Source of the DNA: Candidatus Latescibacterota bacterium
Lineage (GTDB): Bacteria; JAAXHH01; JACQVL01
Length of the DNA: 17,384 bases
Assembly (NCBI GenBank): GCA_016209865.1
Contig: JACQVL010000068.1
Span: forward strand, 1 to 17,384
Direction: 5' to 3'
Part shown: positions 1 to 7,057 of the stretch, piece by piece
Layout of the letters: every line of letters starts with the position of its first letter
Position numbering within the stretch: position 1 is the stretch's first letter
Translations under genes and position numbers: made by a program
Notes under the pieces: model-generated
What the model saw: only the letters and a program-made list of their open reading frames with translations
Told to the model about the DNA's origin: nothing
The model's database searches: none

Positions 1-32
1 CAGTGCCACCGCCACAGGAAGCGGACGCCGTG

Positions 33-239
33 ATGCTCGACGTCCCGTGTCCGAAGTGCAGAACGCTATCCAAGGTCCAGGCGAACCTGAAGAAGAGCCC
101 GCTGCAGCCTGGCCACCATCGGTTCCCGTCGGACAACAGATTCAAGTGCCCAGCGTGCGGGGCCGAAGTTGACCTTACAGACGCCAGGCGTCAGATTGAG
201 GTACAATCAAAGCGGTCTCTGATCGACGAGTACGAGTGA
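33..239 (+). CDS. small zinc-ribbon-like protein, start uncertain
   Basis: A protein of 68 residues if it starts at ATG 33. GTG codons at 3 and 30 lie in the same frame, which is still open at the left edge, so the true start could be further upstream or outside the window. It has two CxxC knuckles, CPKC at residues 6-9 and CPAC at about 39-42, separated by a basic stretch containing a His pair. This spacing suggests a small zinc ribbon that could bind nucleic acid or a protein partner. The tail is acidic and polar. I cannot name a family. The stop is followed 8 bases later by the ATG of the next gene, whose ribosome site overlaps this stop, so the two are probably co-transcribed. Confidence 0.6.
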   Translation: MLDVPCPKCRTLSKVQANLKKSPLQPGHHRFPSDNRFKCPACGAEVDLTDARRQIEVQSKRSLIDEYE

Positions 240-247
240 GGAGCCCT

Positions 248-454
248 ATGGACGAGAGTCCCCGTTTCAAGCTTGTCTTCGCCAAGCTCCGCGCGGTGCT
301 GGCGGATGAGGTTCGGAAGGAGCCTGCGAAGATCAGAGTAGAGATTCGCCGACCTCCCGAGGTAACTCAGGAGGAACTGGACGAGATCGACAACCTCCGG
401 CGCATCGTGCTCGAGGTGACCGAGCCCGAGCCGATGTCGTTCACGACGACCTAA
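248..454 (+). CDS. small hypothetical protein
   Basis: A protein of 68 residues. I chose ATG 248 because GAGGAG at 238-243 sits 4 bases before it, whereas the in-frame GTG at 236 has no such site. The sequence is highly charged, with a basic N-terminal half and an acidic C-terminal half rich in Glu. The segment around residues 39-50 (PEVTQEELDEID) looks helical. There is no membrane segment, signal peptide or recognisable motif. It probably forms a two-gene unit with the zinc-ribbon gene just upstream. I do not recognise the family. Confidence 0.5.
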   Translation: MDESPRFKLVFAKLRAVLADEVRKEPAKIRVEIRRPPEVTQEELDEIDNLRRIVLEVTEPEPMSFTTT

Positions 455-513
455 TCTCGCTTCAGCCTTTGCTGCTGAAGCGCTGCGAGCCGATGTTGTC
501 TATCCCGCTGAGT

Positions 514-593
514 AGATTCAGCCCCGTTCACGGGGCTTGACCCGATTGCCAGCCCGGCCATTTATGGCCGGGCGTCACGGCCGGGCTGAATTT
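514..593. repeat. nested inverted repeats (multi-hairpin element)
   Basis: ATTCAGCCC at 516-524 is perfectly complementary to GGGCTGAAT at 583-591, and the pairing extends outward with one G-U pair. Inside lie GCCCGGCCA 552-560 / TGGCCGGGC 565-573 (9 bp, loop TTTA) and AGCCCCG 520-526 / CGGGGCT 531-537 (7 bp, loop TTCA). The second hairpin shares bases with the outer stem, so the two are alternatives. A third option pairs 551-559 with 578-586. No T-run follows, so it is not a standard intrinsic terminator. It ends 8 bases before the GGAGGA site of the next reading frame and could be a REP-like element or a leader structure. Confidence 0.55.
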
Positions 594-612
594 CAAGCTT
601 GGAGGACAGACC

Positions 613-831
613 GTGCCGACACATGACCAACTCCCACTTCCCATCCAACCCGTCAATAACCCAATCCTGTGCAGTCCCTACGAGGAGCCGACGGAACACT
701 GGGTCTACGACACCCAGACGGGCGAGGCGTCACGGATGATGGGACGGCTGGGCCGGTGGGCACCTCATGTGTGCCGTGATCCCCAGATGCTGGGACGAGA
801 GTTAGAGTGGTTGTGCCAGCACACAGGGTGA
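613..831 (+). pseudogene. N-terminal remnant of a BPTD_3080-type restriction/helicase gene
   Basis: A reading frame of 72 residues from GTG 613, with GGAGGA at 601-606. Residues 16-31 (NPILCSPYEEPTEHWV, then a DTQTGEA-type stretch) look like the conserved N-terminus of large DEAD/DEAH-box type III restriction-like proteins of the BPTD_3080 family, which are normally many hundreds of residues long. The resemblance ends at about residue 45 (MMGR). The last 27 residues are in a different style and a stop follows. No helicase motifs occur downstream before the AAA gene at 852. I infer a gene truncated by deletion or frameshift, leaving its translation signal and first ~45 codons. The alternative is a genuine small protein that shares this motif. 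Confidence 0.55.
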
Positions 832-851
832 AAATGGGTTAGGATTCTGAG

Positions 852-2354
852 ATGGCGACTGGTTTTGTCTTTCCAGAAATGAGACTCAGCGATGGGTTGA
901 TTCGTGATCTTCGACGAATGAATCCGTGGTGGGAAGGCGCGCCGTTGCCGGTACTCCCTCACACCCGACGTCATCTGGTGAGTACGATTCATCGACGACT
1001 GCAGTTGAGGCTTGCTCCGATTGTCGTGGTGCGCGGTCCCCGACAGATCGGGAAGACGATTGCCCAATTACAGGTGCTGCAAGACCTGCTCGACGCGGGC
1101 GTGCCTCCGCGTCATATTCTGCGCGTGCAATGCGATGAACTCTCTGAGATCATCCCACTCTCCGAGCCAATCCTCCGTATCGTGGACTGGTATGAGGGCA
1201 CCATACTCGGTCAGACTCTCAACGAAGCTGCTCACCGGGAAGCCCCGACATATCTGTTCTTTGACGAGATTCAAAATCTGAAGAATTGGGCACCTCAGAT
1301 CAAGTTCCTGACAGACACTTCGACGGCCTCTATGTTGGTCACTGGAAGTTCTGCCCTGCGGATCGAACTCGGCCGTGACAGCCTTGCCGGTCGCATGACG
1401 ACGATCGAAGCTGGTGTGTTGTCCTTAACCGAAATTGGACGGTTCCATCAGGTCGATGTCGACGAGCCATTCCTACCGGACAATGGGCCGGAGGCGTTCA
1501 CGCGAAAAGAGTTTTGGCACGAACTGGTCGCGCATGGGGTACACCGGCAGGAAGTCAGAGACCAGACATTCCGATGGTTTTCTGATCGTGGTGGCTATCC
1601 CCTCGTCCACCAGCGGGCAGACGTGGAATGGGGGTATGTGGCGGATCAGTTGAATGAGACGATCATTCGCCGGGTTATCCAGCACGACCTGCGAGTGGGG
1701 GAACGCGGCCGAAAGCGCGATGCTCCTTTACTGGAGGAAGTGTTTCGACTCGCGTGCCGCTACATCGGTCAGTCGCCCGGACTTACGGTGCTCGCGCGGG
1801 AAGCGCAACGGACGCTGAACGCCAACGTCGGCCCGCAACGGATCAATCACTACCTTCGCTTCCTCGGCGATACCTTGTTACTGCGCCTGATCGAACCGTT
1901 GGAAATTCGTCTCAAGCGGAAGCGCGGCAACCCAAAGATCTGCCTGGCAGATCATGGATTGCGCGCAAGCTGGTTGCAAGAAATCATTCCGTTAGCGCCT
2001 GATGACCTGATACAGAACCCTCATCTGACCCCCGTGGCCGGTCACATCGCGGAGAGCGTGGTGGGAGCTACGCTGGCGACGATTCCCTCCCTGGATATCG
2101 CCTACCTGCCGGAGCGAGGGGGAGAGCCGGAGATCGATTTCGTTGTAACGGTCGGCACCAAGCGTATCCCATTAGAGGTCAAGTACCAACGACGAATCGA
2201 CCCGCTCGCAGACACGGAGAGCTTACGGACCTTTATCGAAAAAAGCGTGAATAACGCGCCGTTTGGGTTGCTCGTCACACAGGTCGATACCCAGGCGGTC
2301 ACCGATCCCCGCATTATTACCGTACCTCTTTCAACATTCATGATGCTGAGATAA
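852..2354 (+). CDS. AAA ATPase with DUF4143 domain
   Basis: A protein of 500 residues, somewhat longer than the roughly 400 usual for the family. Walker A is GPRQIGKT (62-69), Walker B is YLFFDEIQ (134-141) with D138/E139, and a sensor-like LVTGSSA is at 162-168, all typical of AAA_14. The C-terminal third is DUF4143. It carries ESVVG (401-405), EIDFVV (427-432) and PLEVKYQ (440-446), giving the E...D...ExK pattern of a PD-(D/E)XK-type nuclease fold. There is no signal peptide or membrane segment, so it is cytoplasmic. The cellular role of this widespread family is poorly defined, and it is often found in accessory DNA. The start at ATG 852 has only a weak upstream purine stretch. The family call is firm; any role in defence is only a guess from the neighbouring restriction remnant. 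Confidence 0.9.
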   Translation: MATGFVFPEMRLSDGLIRDLRRMNPWWEGAPLPVLPHTRRHLVSTIHRRLQLRLAPIVVVRGPRQIGKTIAQLQVLQDLLDAGVPPRHILRVQCDELSEIIPLSEPILRIVDWYEGTILGQTLNEAAHREAPTYLFFDEIQNLKNWAPQIKFLTDTSTASMLVTGSSALRIELGRDSLAGRMTTIEAGVLSLTEIGRFHQVDVDEPFLPDNGPEAFTRKEFWHELVAHGVHRQEVRDQTFRWFSDRGGYPLVHQRADVEWGYVADQLNETIIRRVIQHDLRVGERGRKRDAPLLEEVFRLACRYIGQSPGLTVLAREAQRTLNANVGPQRINHYLRFLGDTLLLRLIEPLEIRLKRKRGNPKICLADHGLRASWLQEIIPLAPDDLIQNPHLTPVAGHIAESVVGATLATIPSLDIAYLPERGGEPEIDFVVTVGTKRIPLEVKYQRRIDPLADTESLRTFIEKSVNNAPFGLLVTQVDTQAVTDPRIITVPLSTFMMLR

Positions 2355-2387
2355 GAGAGCTGTTATGTCACCACACAGGATACAACG

Positions 2388-2536
2388 ATGAAACATCCCC
2401 TGACCCCGATCGACCTGCGGGAACACGGGCGGCTGGGCATCGAGCACATACGTCATAGCGTCGACCGCGACGGATTCCCATCCCCCACTGACCGTCATGC
2501 ATCATCAGCGAGAAACGTTGCTGGACTTGATCGCGG
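2388..2536 (+). pseudogene. decayed partial copy of the 5' end of the GH127-like gene at 3291
   Basis: Bases 2388-2468 match 3291-3371 with 5 mismatches in 81. Bases 2471-2536 then match 3601-3666 with about 7 mismatches in 66. About 229 bases of the full gene are missing at the junction, which puts the second block out of frame: the start codon and first 27 codons read correctly (MKHPLTPIDLRE...), then the frame shifts and encodes unrelated residues. Similarity also seems to extend about 11 bases before the ATG, over the ribosome site. After 2536 I see no further match. This is a relic of a duplication and should not be annotated as a protein, although a 75-residue frame runs through it to 2615. 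Confidence 0.85.
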
Positions 2537-2607
2537 ATACGTTAGGCAGCATGATATTACGTCAGCAATGGGGACATTGAAGCCATTTTGCACGAACAGG
2601 AGGTCCT

Positions 2608-2898
2608 ATGCCTAAGCCTATCGAGGTGAAACCGCTCGACCATTACTGCCTCTGGCTCAAATATTCAGACGGCATTGAAGGCGTGGTTGATCTGTCCAAC
2701 TTGGTCGGTAAGGGCGTGTTTGCCCTCTGGAACGATGAGCATGCCTTTCAACAGGTGCACCTCGGCCCAAGCGGAGCGCTGGCGTGGAGTGAGCAAGTAG
2801 AACTGTGTCCCGATGCCCTGTATCTCAAGCTCACCGGGAAAACACCAGAAGAGCTCTTCCCGGCGTTACGAGAGTTGGCACAGTATGCCAGAGATTAG
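2608..2898 (+). CDS. DUF2442 domain protein
   Basis: A protein of 96 residues with a strong ribosome site, AGGAGG at 2598-2603, before ATG 2608. It has the DUF2442 layout: a first strand with YCLWLKYSDG (12-21), the VVDLSNLV turn (26-33), a central F..V.LG segment, and the closing W-x(6)-L-x-PD-x-LY pattern (residues 58-72). Members are small cytoplasmic proteins of unknown biochemical role. They are often encoded next to DUF4160 proteins, as here, and the pairing has the look of a toxin-antitoxin-type module. The next gene starts inside this one with a 14-base overlap, which suggests coupled translation and tight stoichiometry. Which partner would be toxic cannot be told from the sequence. 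Confidence 0.88.
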   Translation: MPKPIEVKPLDHYCLWLKYSDGIEGVVDLSNLVGKGVFALWNDEHAFQQVHLGPSGALAWSEQVELCPDALYLKLTGKTPEELFPALRELAQYARD

Positions 2899-3145
2899 CC
2901 GGTTCTTCGGGATCAGCATCAAGATGTACTTTGATGATCATCCGCCGCCGCACTTTCACGCGGAGTATGGGGAATATATCGCGGTTGTGGAGATTCACAC
3001 CTTGGTGGTAATCGGGGGGACATTGCCCCCGCGGGTATTGGGGTTGGTCATTGAGTGGGCGGCTCAACATCGAGGGAAGTTGCTCACGCTGTGGGAGTTG
3101 GCCGCGCAGCATCAGCCGTTGCATAAGCTACCTCCGCTCGAATAG
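2885..3145 (+). CDS. DUF4160 domain protein
   Basis: A protein of 86 residues starting at ATG 2885, inside the end of the DUF2442 gene. A longer frame from 2813 exists, but its extra residues only shadow the upstream gene, and homology to the family begins at MPEISRFFGI. The signature DDHPPPHFHAEYGEY (17-31) is the hallmark of DUF4160, and the second half carries the usual EWA..HR..LL.LWE pattern (57-71). It is small, soluble and without a signal peptide. The His-rich motif is suggestive of metal or phosphate binding, but no activity is established to my knowledge. Overlap with DUF2442 argues that the two proteins act together. Confidence 0.9.
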   Translation: MPEISRFFGISIKMYFDDHPPPHFHAEYGEYIAVVEIHTLVVIGGTLPPRVLGLVIEWAAQHRGKLLTLWELAAQHQPLHKLPPLE

Positions 3146-3290
3146 GGTGACGCCTCACCAGACGCTGCAGACCGACGGGCCCTGCGCCTGGCGTTTGGAG
3201 GCGCTATCTCGCTGGGGAAACACCCCATAGAATGAGCGTTTGGCAGAGATCGACCTGAGAATAACACACAGAGATGTCTGAGGACGAACG

Positions 3291-4838
3291 ATGAAACATC
3301 CCCTGACCCCGATCGACCTGCGAGAGCACGTGCGGCTGGGCATCGAGCACATACGTAACAGCGTCGACCGCCGCCGCGACTGTCGCCCGTACTTCCGCTT
3401 CAACCTGACGACTCCTCCCGTCTGGTCTCAGCACGAAGACTGCGACACCCCCCACACGGTCGGCCGTTTCCTGCATGCGCTGAACGTGTGCACCGGGATC
3501 GCCGGACCGCTGGACGATGCCGAGTTGTTGCACGGATTGCGGAAGCACATGTTCGCAAGCTGCGCGCATGAACACGGGTTCGCCCAGGACGATGTGGGTA
3601 CGGATTCCCATCCACCGCTGACCGTCATGCACCATCAGCGAGAAGCGTTGCTGGGCCTGATTGCGGTCTGGCGGCTGCTCCAGGATCCTCAGGCCGAGCG
3701 GTACGCCCGAACCCTGGTCGCTGCCATGGAAAAGGCAACCAGAGTCACTGGAACCTACCCAGGCGCCACCCTGGGGTCGCGAGGGTGGCAGGACACGAAC
3801 TTCGCCACGATGACCTCCGGACGCGCGGTCGGCGCGCTGCTCGTCTACAGTCGCACGTTTGATGATCCGCTCGCGGTGGAATTGGCGCTGCGCTTTGCTC
3901 GCCACGTCCTCGCCTCGTGTTTCGGGGAGAACGGCGAACTGACCCCGGCCGCCGGAACCCATATCCACTCTATCACCGGCACCGTGGCCTCGTTAGCAGA
4001 ACTCGGCCTCGTGACCGGGCAACGGGAGTTCACTGAGCGTGCCCGCCTCGTCTTTGATAGCGGACTCCTCCCGTATCGCACTCGGACCGGCTGGGTCAAG
4101 GAGGGAGCCACAGCCCATCGTGGTCGGGGTGAGGCTAACTGCACCGCCGACCTGATCGAAGCGGCCTGTCTGCTCGGCATGGCCGGCTCTCCTTCGTATT
4201 TCGAGGATGCGGACCGCATGCTCCGCAACCATCTGCTCGCTTCCCAGATGGATGACCTGTCGTGGGTGGTGGAAAACGAAGGAATGGCCAACACCGACAC
4301 GCGCGCCTACGAAGGTCTGCGACAGCGAGCGCGGGGCGCGTTCTGCTTCGCCGAGCCCAACGGATTCCATTCGTACAACTCCGACCTCACCGGCGCGGCG
4401 CTCCAGGGCATCGCCGCCGCTTGGCAGCATATCATCACGCGCGAAGGAGAGGGGAGGGTTCGGATCAACATGCTGCTGTCCCGCCAGCATGAGGATATCC
4501 GCCTCACCAGCCTGTTGCCGCAGGAAGGAAGGGTCATCCTCGAACTCAACCATCCCACAACGGTCTCCATGCGCCTCCCGCCCTGGACTGAGCGACAGAC
4601 CGTCAATATCACGATCGATGGTCATGCCGTGACACCCATGATGGAGGGGGATGGCCTGACGATAGACGCACTCCGTGAAGGGACGCGAATCGAGGTGACG
4701 TTTGCGCAACCTGAGTTTGTGACCCAGGAGCGTGCGCTCGGCTATGAGACACCGTATCGAGTCCGGTGGCTGGGGAATGCGGTGATGGCGATGTCTGGCA
4801 CGAATCCTTGTATGACCCTCTACCCGGCGCTGGTGTAG
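3291..4838 (+). CDS. GH127-like alpha/alpha-barrel protein, Cys-Cys pair not seen
   Basis: A protein of 515 residues, with GAGGA at 3280-3284 six bases before ATG 3291. The body (about 50-390) has the repeating helical-hairpin pattern of an (alpha/alpha)6 barrel, followed by a beta-sandwich tail (about 390-500) with an MRLPPW segment typical of the GH127 group (beta-L-arabinofuranosidase-like). GEANCTADLIEAA (280-292) matches the place where GH127 enzymes have their conserved Glu and first zinc Cys. The second site, a CC pair in known enzymes, appears here as HSYNSDLTGAALQG (360-373) with no cysteines. It may therefore use another mechanism, be a lyase-like or inactive relative, or belong to a neighbouring family. 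There is no signal peptide. The next gene follows after 22 bases, so the two form an operon. The 145 bases before it (3146-3290) hold no gene, only a small hairpin (TGGGG 3214-3218 / CCCCA 3224-3228). Confidence 0.72.
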   Translation: MKHPLTPIDLREHVRLGIEHIRNSVDRRRDCRPYFRFNLTTPPVWSQHEDCDTPHTVGRFLHALNVCTGIAGPLDDAELLHGLRKHMFASCAHEHGFAQDDVGTDSHPPLTVMHHQREALLGLIAVWRLLQDPQAERYARTLVAAMEKATRVTGTYPGATLGSRGWQDTNFATMTSGRAVGALLVYSRTFDDPLAVELALRFARHVLASCFGENGELTPAAGTHIHSITGTVASLAELGLVTGQREFTERARLVFDSGLLPYRTRTGWVKEGATAHRGRGEANCTADLIEAACLLGMAGSPSYFEDADRMLRNHLLASQMDDLSWVVENEGMANTDTRAYEGLRQRARGAFCFAEPNGFHSYNSDLTGAALQGIAAAWQHIITREGEGRVRINMLLSRQHEDIRLTSLLPQEGRVILELNHPTTVSMRLPPWTERQTVNITIDGHAVTPMMEGDGLTIDALREGTRIEVTFAQPEFVTQERALGYETPYRVRWLGNAVMAMSGTNPCMTLYPALV

Positions 4839-4860
4839 GGGCGGCTGGCGAGGTGGGGTT

Positions 4861-5973
4861 ATGACAATCACGAACTTCCAGACACTGGTGCTCGCGGCTC
4901 CACTCAAGAAGCCGATGGGCGGCATCTCGCACAGCGGCCCGGTCTACTCACGGAAGACCGCATTGATCCAGGTGATGACCGATGAAGGGCTGGTGGGTCT
5001 CGGGGAGAGTTTCGGCATCCCGGAACTCGTGCCCCCGATCGTCCAGCACGTGTTCCGCCCGCTGCTGATCGGGCAAGATGCTCTGGACACCGAGGGACTG
5101 TGGGACCGCATGTATCGCGGCCTGGGCTATCACGGTCAGAAAGGACTCCTCGTTGAAGTCCTGAGCGGGATCGACATCGCGCTGTGGGACCTGCGAGGCA
5201 AAGCGGTTGGACAACCGATCTACAAGCTCTTAGGCGAAACTCACCGCACGACCCTCCCGGCCTATGCCGCCGGGATGTATTTCTCGCAGGTGGACAACCT
5301 GCGGGCTGAGGCGCGCTCCTACGTGGAACAGAGCTTCAGCGCCGTCAAGCTGAAGATCGGGGTGGGGAATAAGGTCCCGGACGAGGTCGCGGTCCGGACG
5401 GTGCGAGAGACGGTGGGGCCCGATGTCCGTGTGATGGCGGACCTCAACTGCGGCTATGATTATGAGAAGGCGCTCGAAGCCGGAAAGAAACTCGAACCCT
5501 ATGACCTGCATTGGCTGGAAGAACCCGTCCCACCGGAATACTTAGAGGACTATCACCGGCTTCGACAGACACTCACGATGAAGATCGCTGGGGGTGAAGC
5601 CGAATACACCCGCTGGGGCTTCAAGGCGATGTTTGAGAAAGAGGCGGTGGACGTGGCTCAGCCGGATCTCATGCGGTGTGGAGGACTGACGGAAGGCCGG
5701 CGTATCGCCCAATTGGCGGCCGAGTACGGCGTTCCGGTCTCAACCCATGCCTGGCTGTCCATCGTGGGGATGGTCGCGTCGCTGCACTACGGCGCTGCCT
5801 GTCCCCTCTTCGAGAGCTTTGAGTTCGAGATGACGGAAAACCCGCTGCGTGACGACATCACCGTTCAAAAGCTCCGCGCCGAGCGCAGTCAGGTCAAGGT
5901 ATTCGAAGGGCCGGGTCTCGGACTGGACCTCATCGACGAGCAAGTCGCGCGATACCTGGTGATGAAGGGATGA
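4861..5973 (+). CDS. mandelate racemase/muconate lactonizing enzyme-family protein (sugar-acid dehydratase or racemase candidate)
   Basis: A protein of 370 residues, normal length for the enolase superfamily. ATG 4861 follows a GAGGTGGGG ribosome site. The N-terminal capping domain (about 1-125) contains the closed-loop segment around residues 18-30. The barrel carries the full mandelate-racemase-subgroup set: KLK at 163-165, metal ligands D194 (VMADLNCG), E220 (HWLEEP) and E246 (AGGEAEY), and the D269 (QPDLMRCGG) / H296 (STHAW) dyad, with E318 as the likely late-barrel Glu. These are nearly the same residue numbers as in mandelate racemase. Such enzymes abstract the alpha proton of a carboxylate using Mg2+, and family members in sugar loci are usually aldonate or uronate dehydratases. 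The substrate cannot be set from sequence. It is cytoplasmic and co-transcribed with the GH127-like gene upstream. Confidence 0.92.
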   Translation: MTITNFQTLVLAAPLKKPMGGISHSGPVYSRKTALIQVMTDEGLVGLGESFGIPELVPPIVQHVFRPLLIGQDALDTEGLWDRMYRGLGYHGQKGLLVEVLSGIDIALWDLRGKAVGQPIYKLLGETHRTTLPAYAAGMYFSQVDNLRAEARSYVEQSFSAVKLKIGVGNKVPDEVAVRTVRETVGPDVRVMADLNCGYDYEKALEAGKKLEPYDLHWLEEPVPPEYLEDYHRLRQTLTMKIAGGEAEYTRWGFKAMFEKEAVDVAQPDLMRCGGLTEGRRIAQLAAEYGVPVSTHAWLSIVGMVASLHYGAACPLFESFEFEMTENPLRDDITVQKLRAERSQVKVFEGPGLGLDLIDEQVARYLVMKG

Positions 5974-6013
5974 TCGGACAATGTTCATCGGTTCGCGCGT
6001 CAGTTCTGGGTAT

Positions 6014-7027
6014 TTACTCCCGCCAGACCTGCCGAAAGAGCCGAAGCAGGTTCCCGCTCAATACTTTTTCAATCTCCTCATCCGTATAGCCTCGTTTGAC
6101 CAGTCCCCGCGTCAGGTTGGGCATCAGGCTGATGTGTTCCACTTCTTTCACCCACGCCCACGTATCGTCCGGAGCGGTGAGGAAATAATCGCCCCCGAGT
6201 GCGACCGTATCGATGCCCACTAAGGAGCGGATATGGTCGATGTGGTCGATCAGATCGTCGAGGATCGCCTGCGTTGTGCCGTGACGCGGGGTAATGTAAT
6301 CGCCACTGACAAAATGGAGGCCGATGACCCCGCCACGCGCCGCCAGCGCACGAATCTTCTCGTCGGTCAGCGTATCCCCCTTCCCCGAGACCGCGTAGCA
6401 GGCCGTATGCGAGACGATCACCGGCTGCTGGCTGAGTTCCAGCACCTGCCAGAAGGCGGCGTCCTGGAGGTGGGAGAGGTCGATCAGCATCCCCACGCGG
6501 TTCATCTCCTGCACCACGGCTTGCCCCAGCTCATTGAGCCGCCAGTCAGTGATGAGTTGATTCGGGGCCGCCCAGGTCAGTTGCAGTTCCCGCAGGCCGA
6601 GCCGATAGAACGTTCGTAGGATCTCCAGACTCCCCTCTATCGGCCGCGGTCCCTCGAAGCTCAAGATCAACCCGGTCATCCCCTGTTGCTTCGCCGTGAG
6701 GATGTCGGCGACACCCCGGACGATCATGACCTCTCCGGGATGGGCTTCGACGAACCGGTGCACCGCGTCCATCGTAGCGAGTCCACGCTTGGTCCATCCC
6801 TCAAGCGTGTCGATGGAGACACGCCGTCCCTCCGCATCCCAGACGATGCTATCGACCGTTAACTTCACCACCTTGGCCGTGACTCCACCCTGGCGCATGG
6901 CGGCGACGTCTTCTGGCCCATACAGGTGATCATGGGCGAGGACGACTATTGAACGCTCGTGCAGCGCCTGCGCACGCGCGGCTTCCGTGGGGCTTAACGC
7001 GACCTGGGGCGCGTTTGCATCTGGCAT
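6014..7027 (-). CDS. peptidase M19 (membrane dipeptidase) family protein
   Basis: A protein of 337 residues from ATG 7027, chosen because AGGAG lies 6 bases upstream; the GTG one codon earlier would be too close. It matches the M19 (renal dipeptidase) metal scaffold: E125 (LSFEGPR), H186 (DLSHLQ), H207 (VSHTAC, 21 residues on, as in the family) and D280 (LGGDYF). The first motif, normally H-x-D, reads H32-D-H34 here. The family hydrolyses dipeptides or acts on amidohydrolase-like substrates with two zinc ions. There is no signal peptide or lipid anchor, so it is cytoplasmic. It is the last gene of the minus-strand run, 30 bases after the dehydrogenase, and converges with the enolase-superfamily gene across 40 bases with no clear terminator. 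Why a dipeptidase relative sits in a sugar locus is unknown. Confidence 0.88.
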   Translation of the reverse strand: MPDANAPQVALSPTEAARAQALHERSIVVLAHDHLYGPEDVAAMRQGGVTAKVVKLTVDSIVWDAEGRRVSIDTLEGWTKRGLATMDAVHRFVEAHPGEVMIVRGVADILTAKQQGMTGLILSFEGPRPIEGSLEILRTFYRLGLRELQLTWAAPNQLITDWRLNELGQAVVQEMNRVGMLIDLSHLQDAAFWQVLELSQQPVIVSHTACYAVSGKGDTLTDEKIRALAARGGVIGLHFVSGDYITPRHGTTQAILDDLIDHIDHIRSLVGIDTVALGGDYFLTAPDDTWAWVKEVEHISLMPNLTRGLVKRGYTDEEIEKVLSGNLLRLFRQVWRE

Positions 7028-7033
7028 CACGTT

Positions 7034-7038
7034 CTCCT
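7034..7038 (-). promoter_or_regulatory. ribosome binding site of the M19 gene
   Basis: AGGAG on the minus strand, 6 bases before ATG 7027. It settles the start on ATG 7027 rather than the adjacent GTG at 7030. Confidence 0.75.
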
Positions 7039-7057
7039 TTGAGTTTTTACGGAGGAT

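Noticed and set aside
520-537. Intrinsic terminator from the AGCCCCG/CGGGGCT hairpin
   Set aside because: The stem is short and followed by TGACCC rather than a T-run; it overlaps a larger repeat structure.
2388-2615. 75-residue open frame as a real protein
   Set aside because: Only the first 27 codons match the gene at 3291; the rest is the same DNA read out of frame after a deletion, so it is better described as a relic.
3204-3968. Open frame of 254 residues on the - strand
   Set aside because: Overlaps the first third of the GH127-like gene in reverse, with no recognisable domain.
3993-4925. Open frame of 310 residues on the - strand
   Set aside because: Antisense to the GH127-like gene and crossing the start of the enolase-superfamily gene; no motif and low-complexity composition.
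5974-6013. Bidirectional terminator between the convergent operons
   Set aside because: Only 40 bases with no convincing hairpin or T-run.
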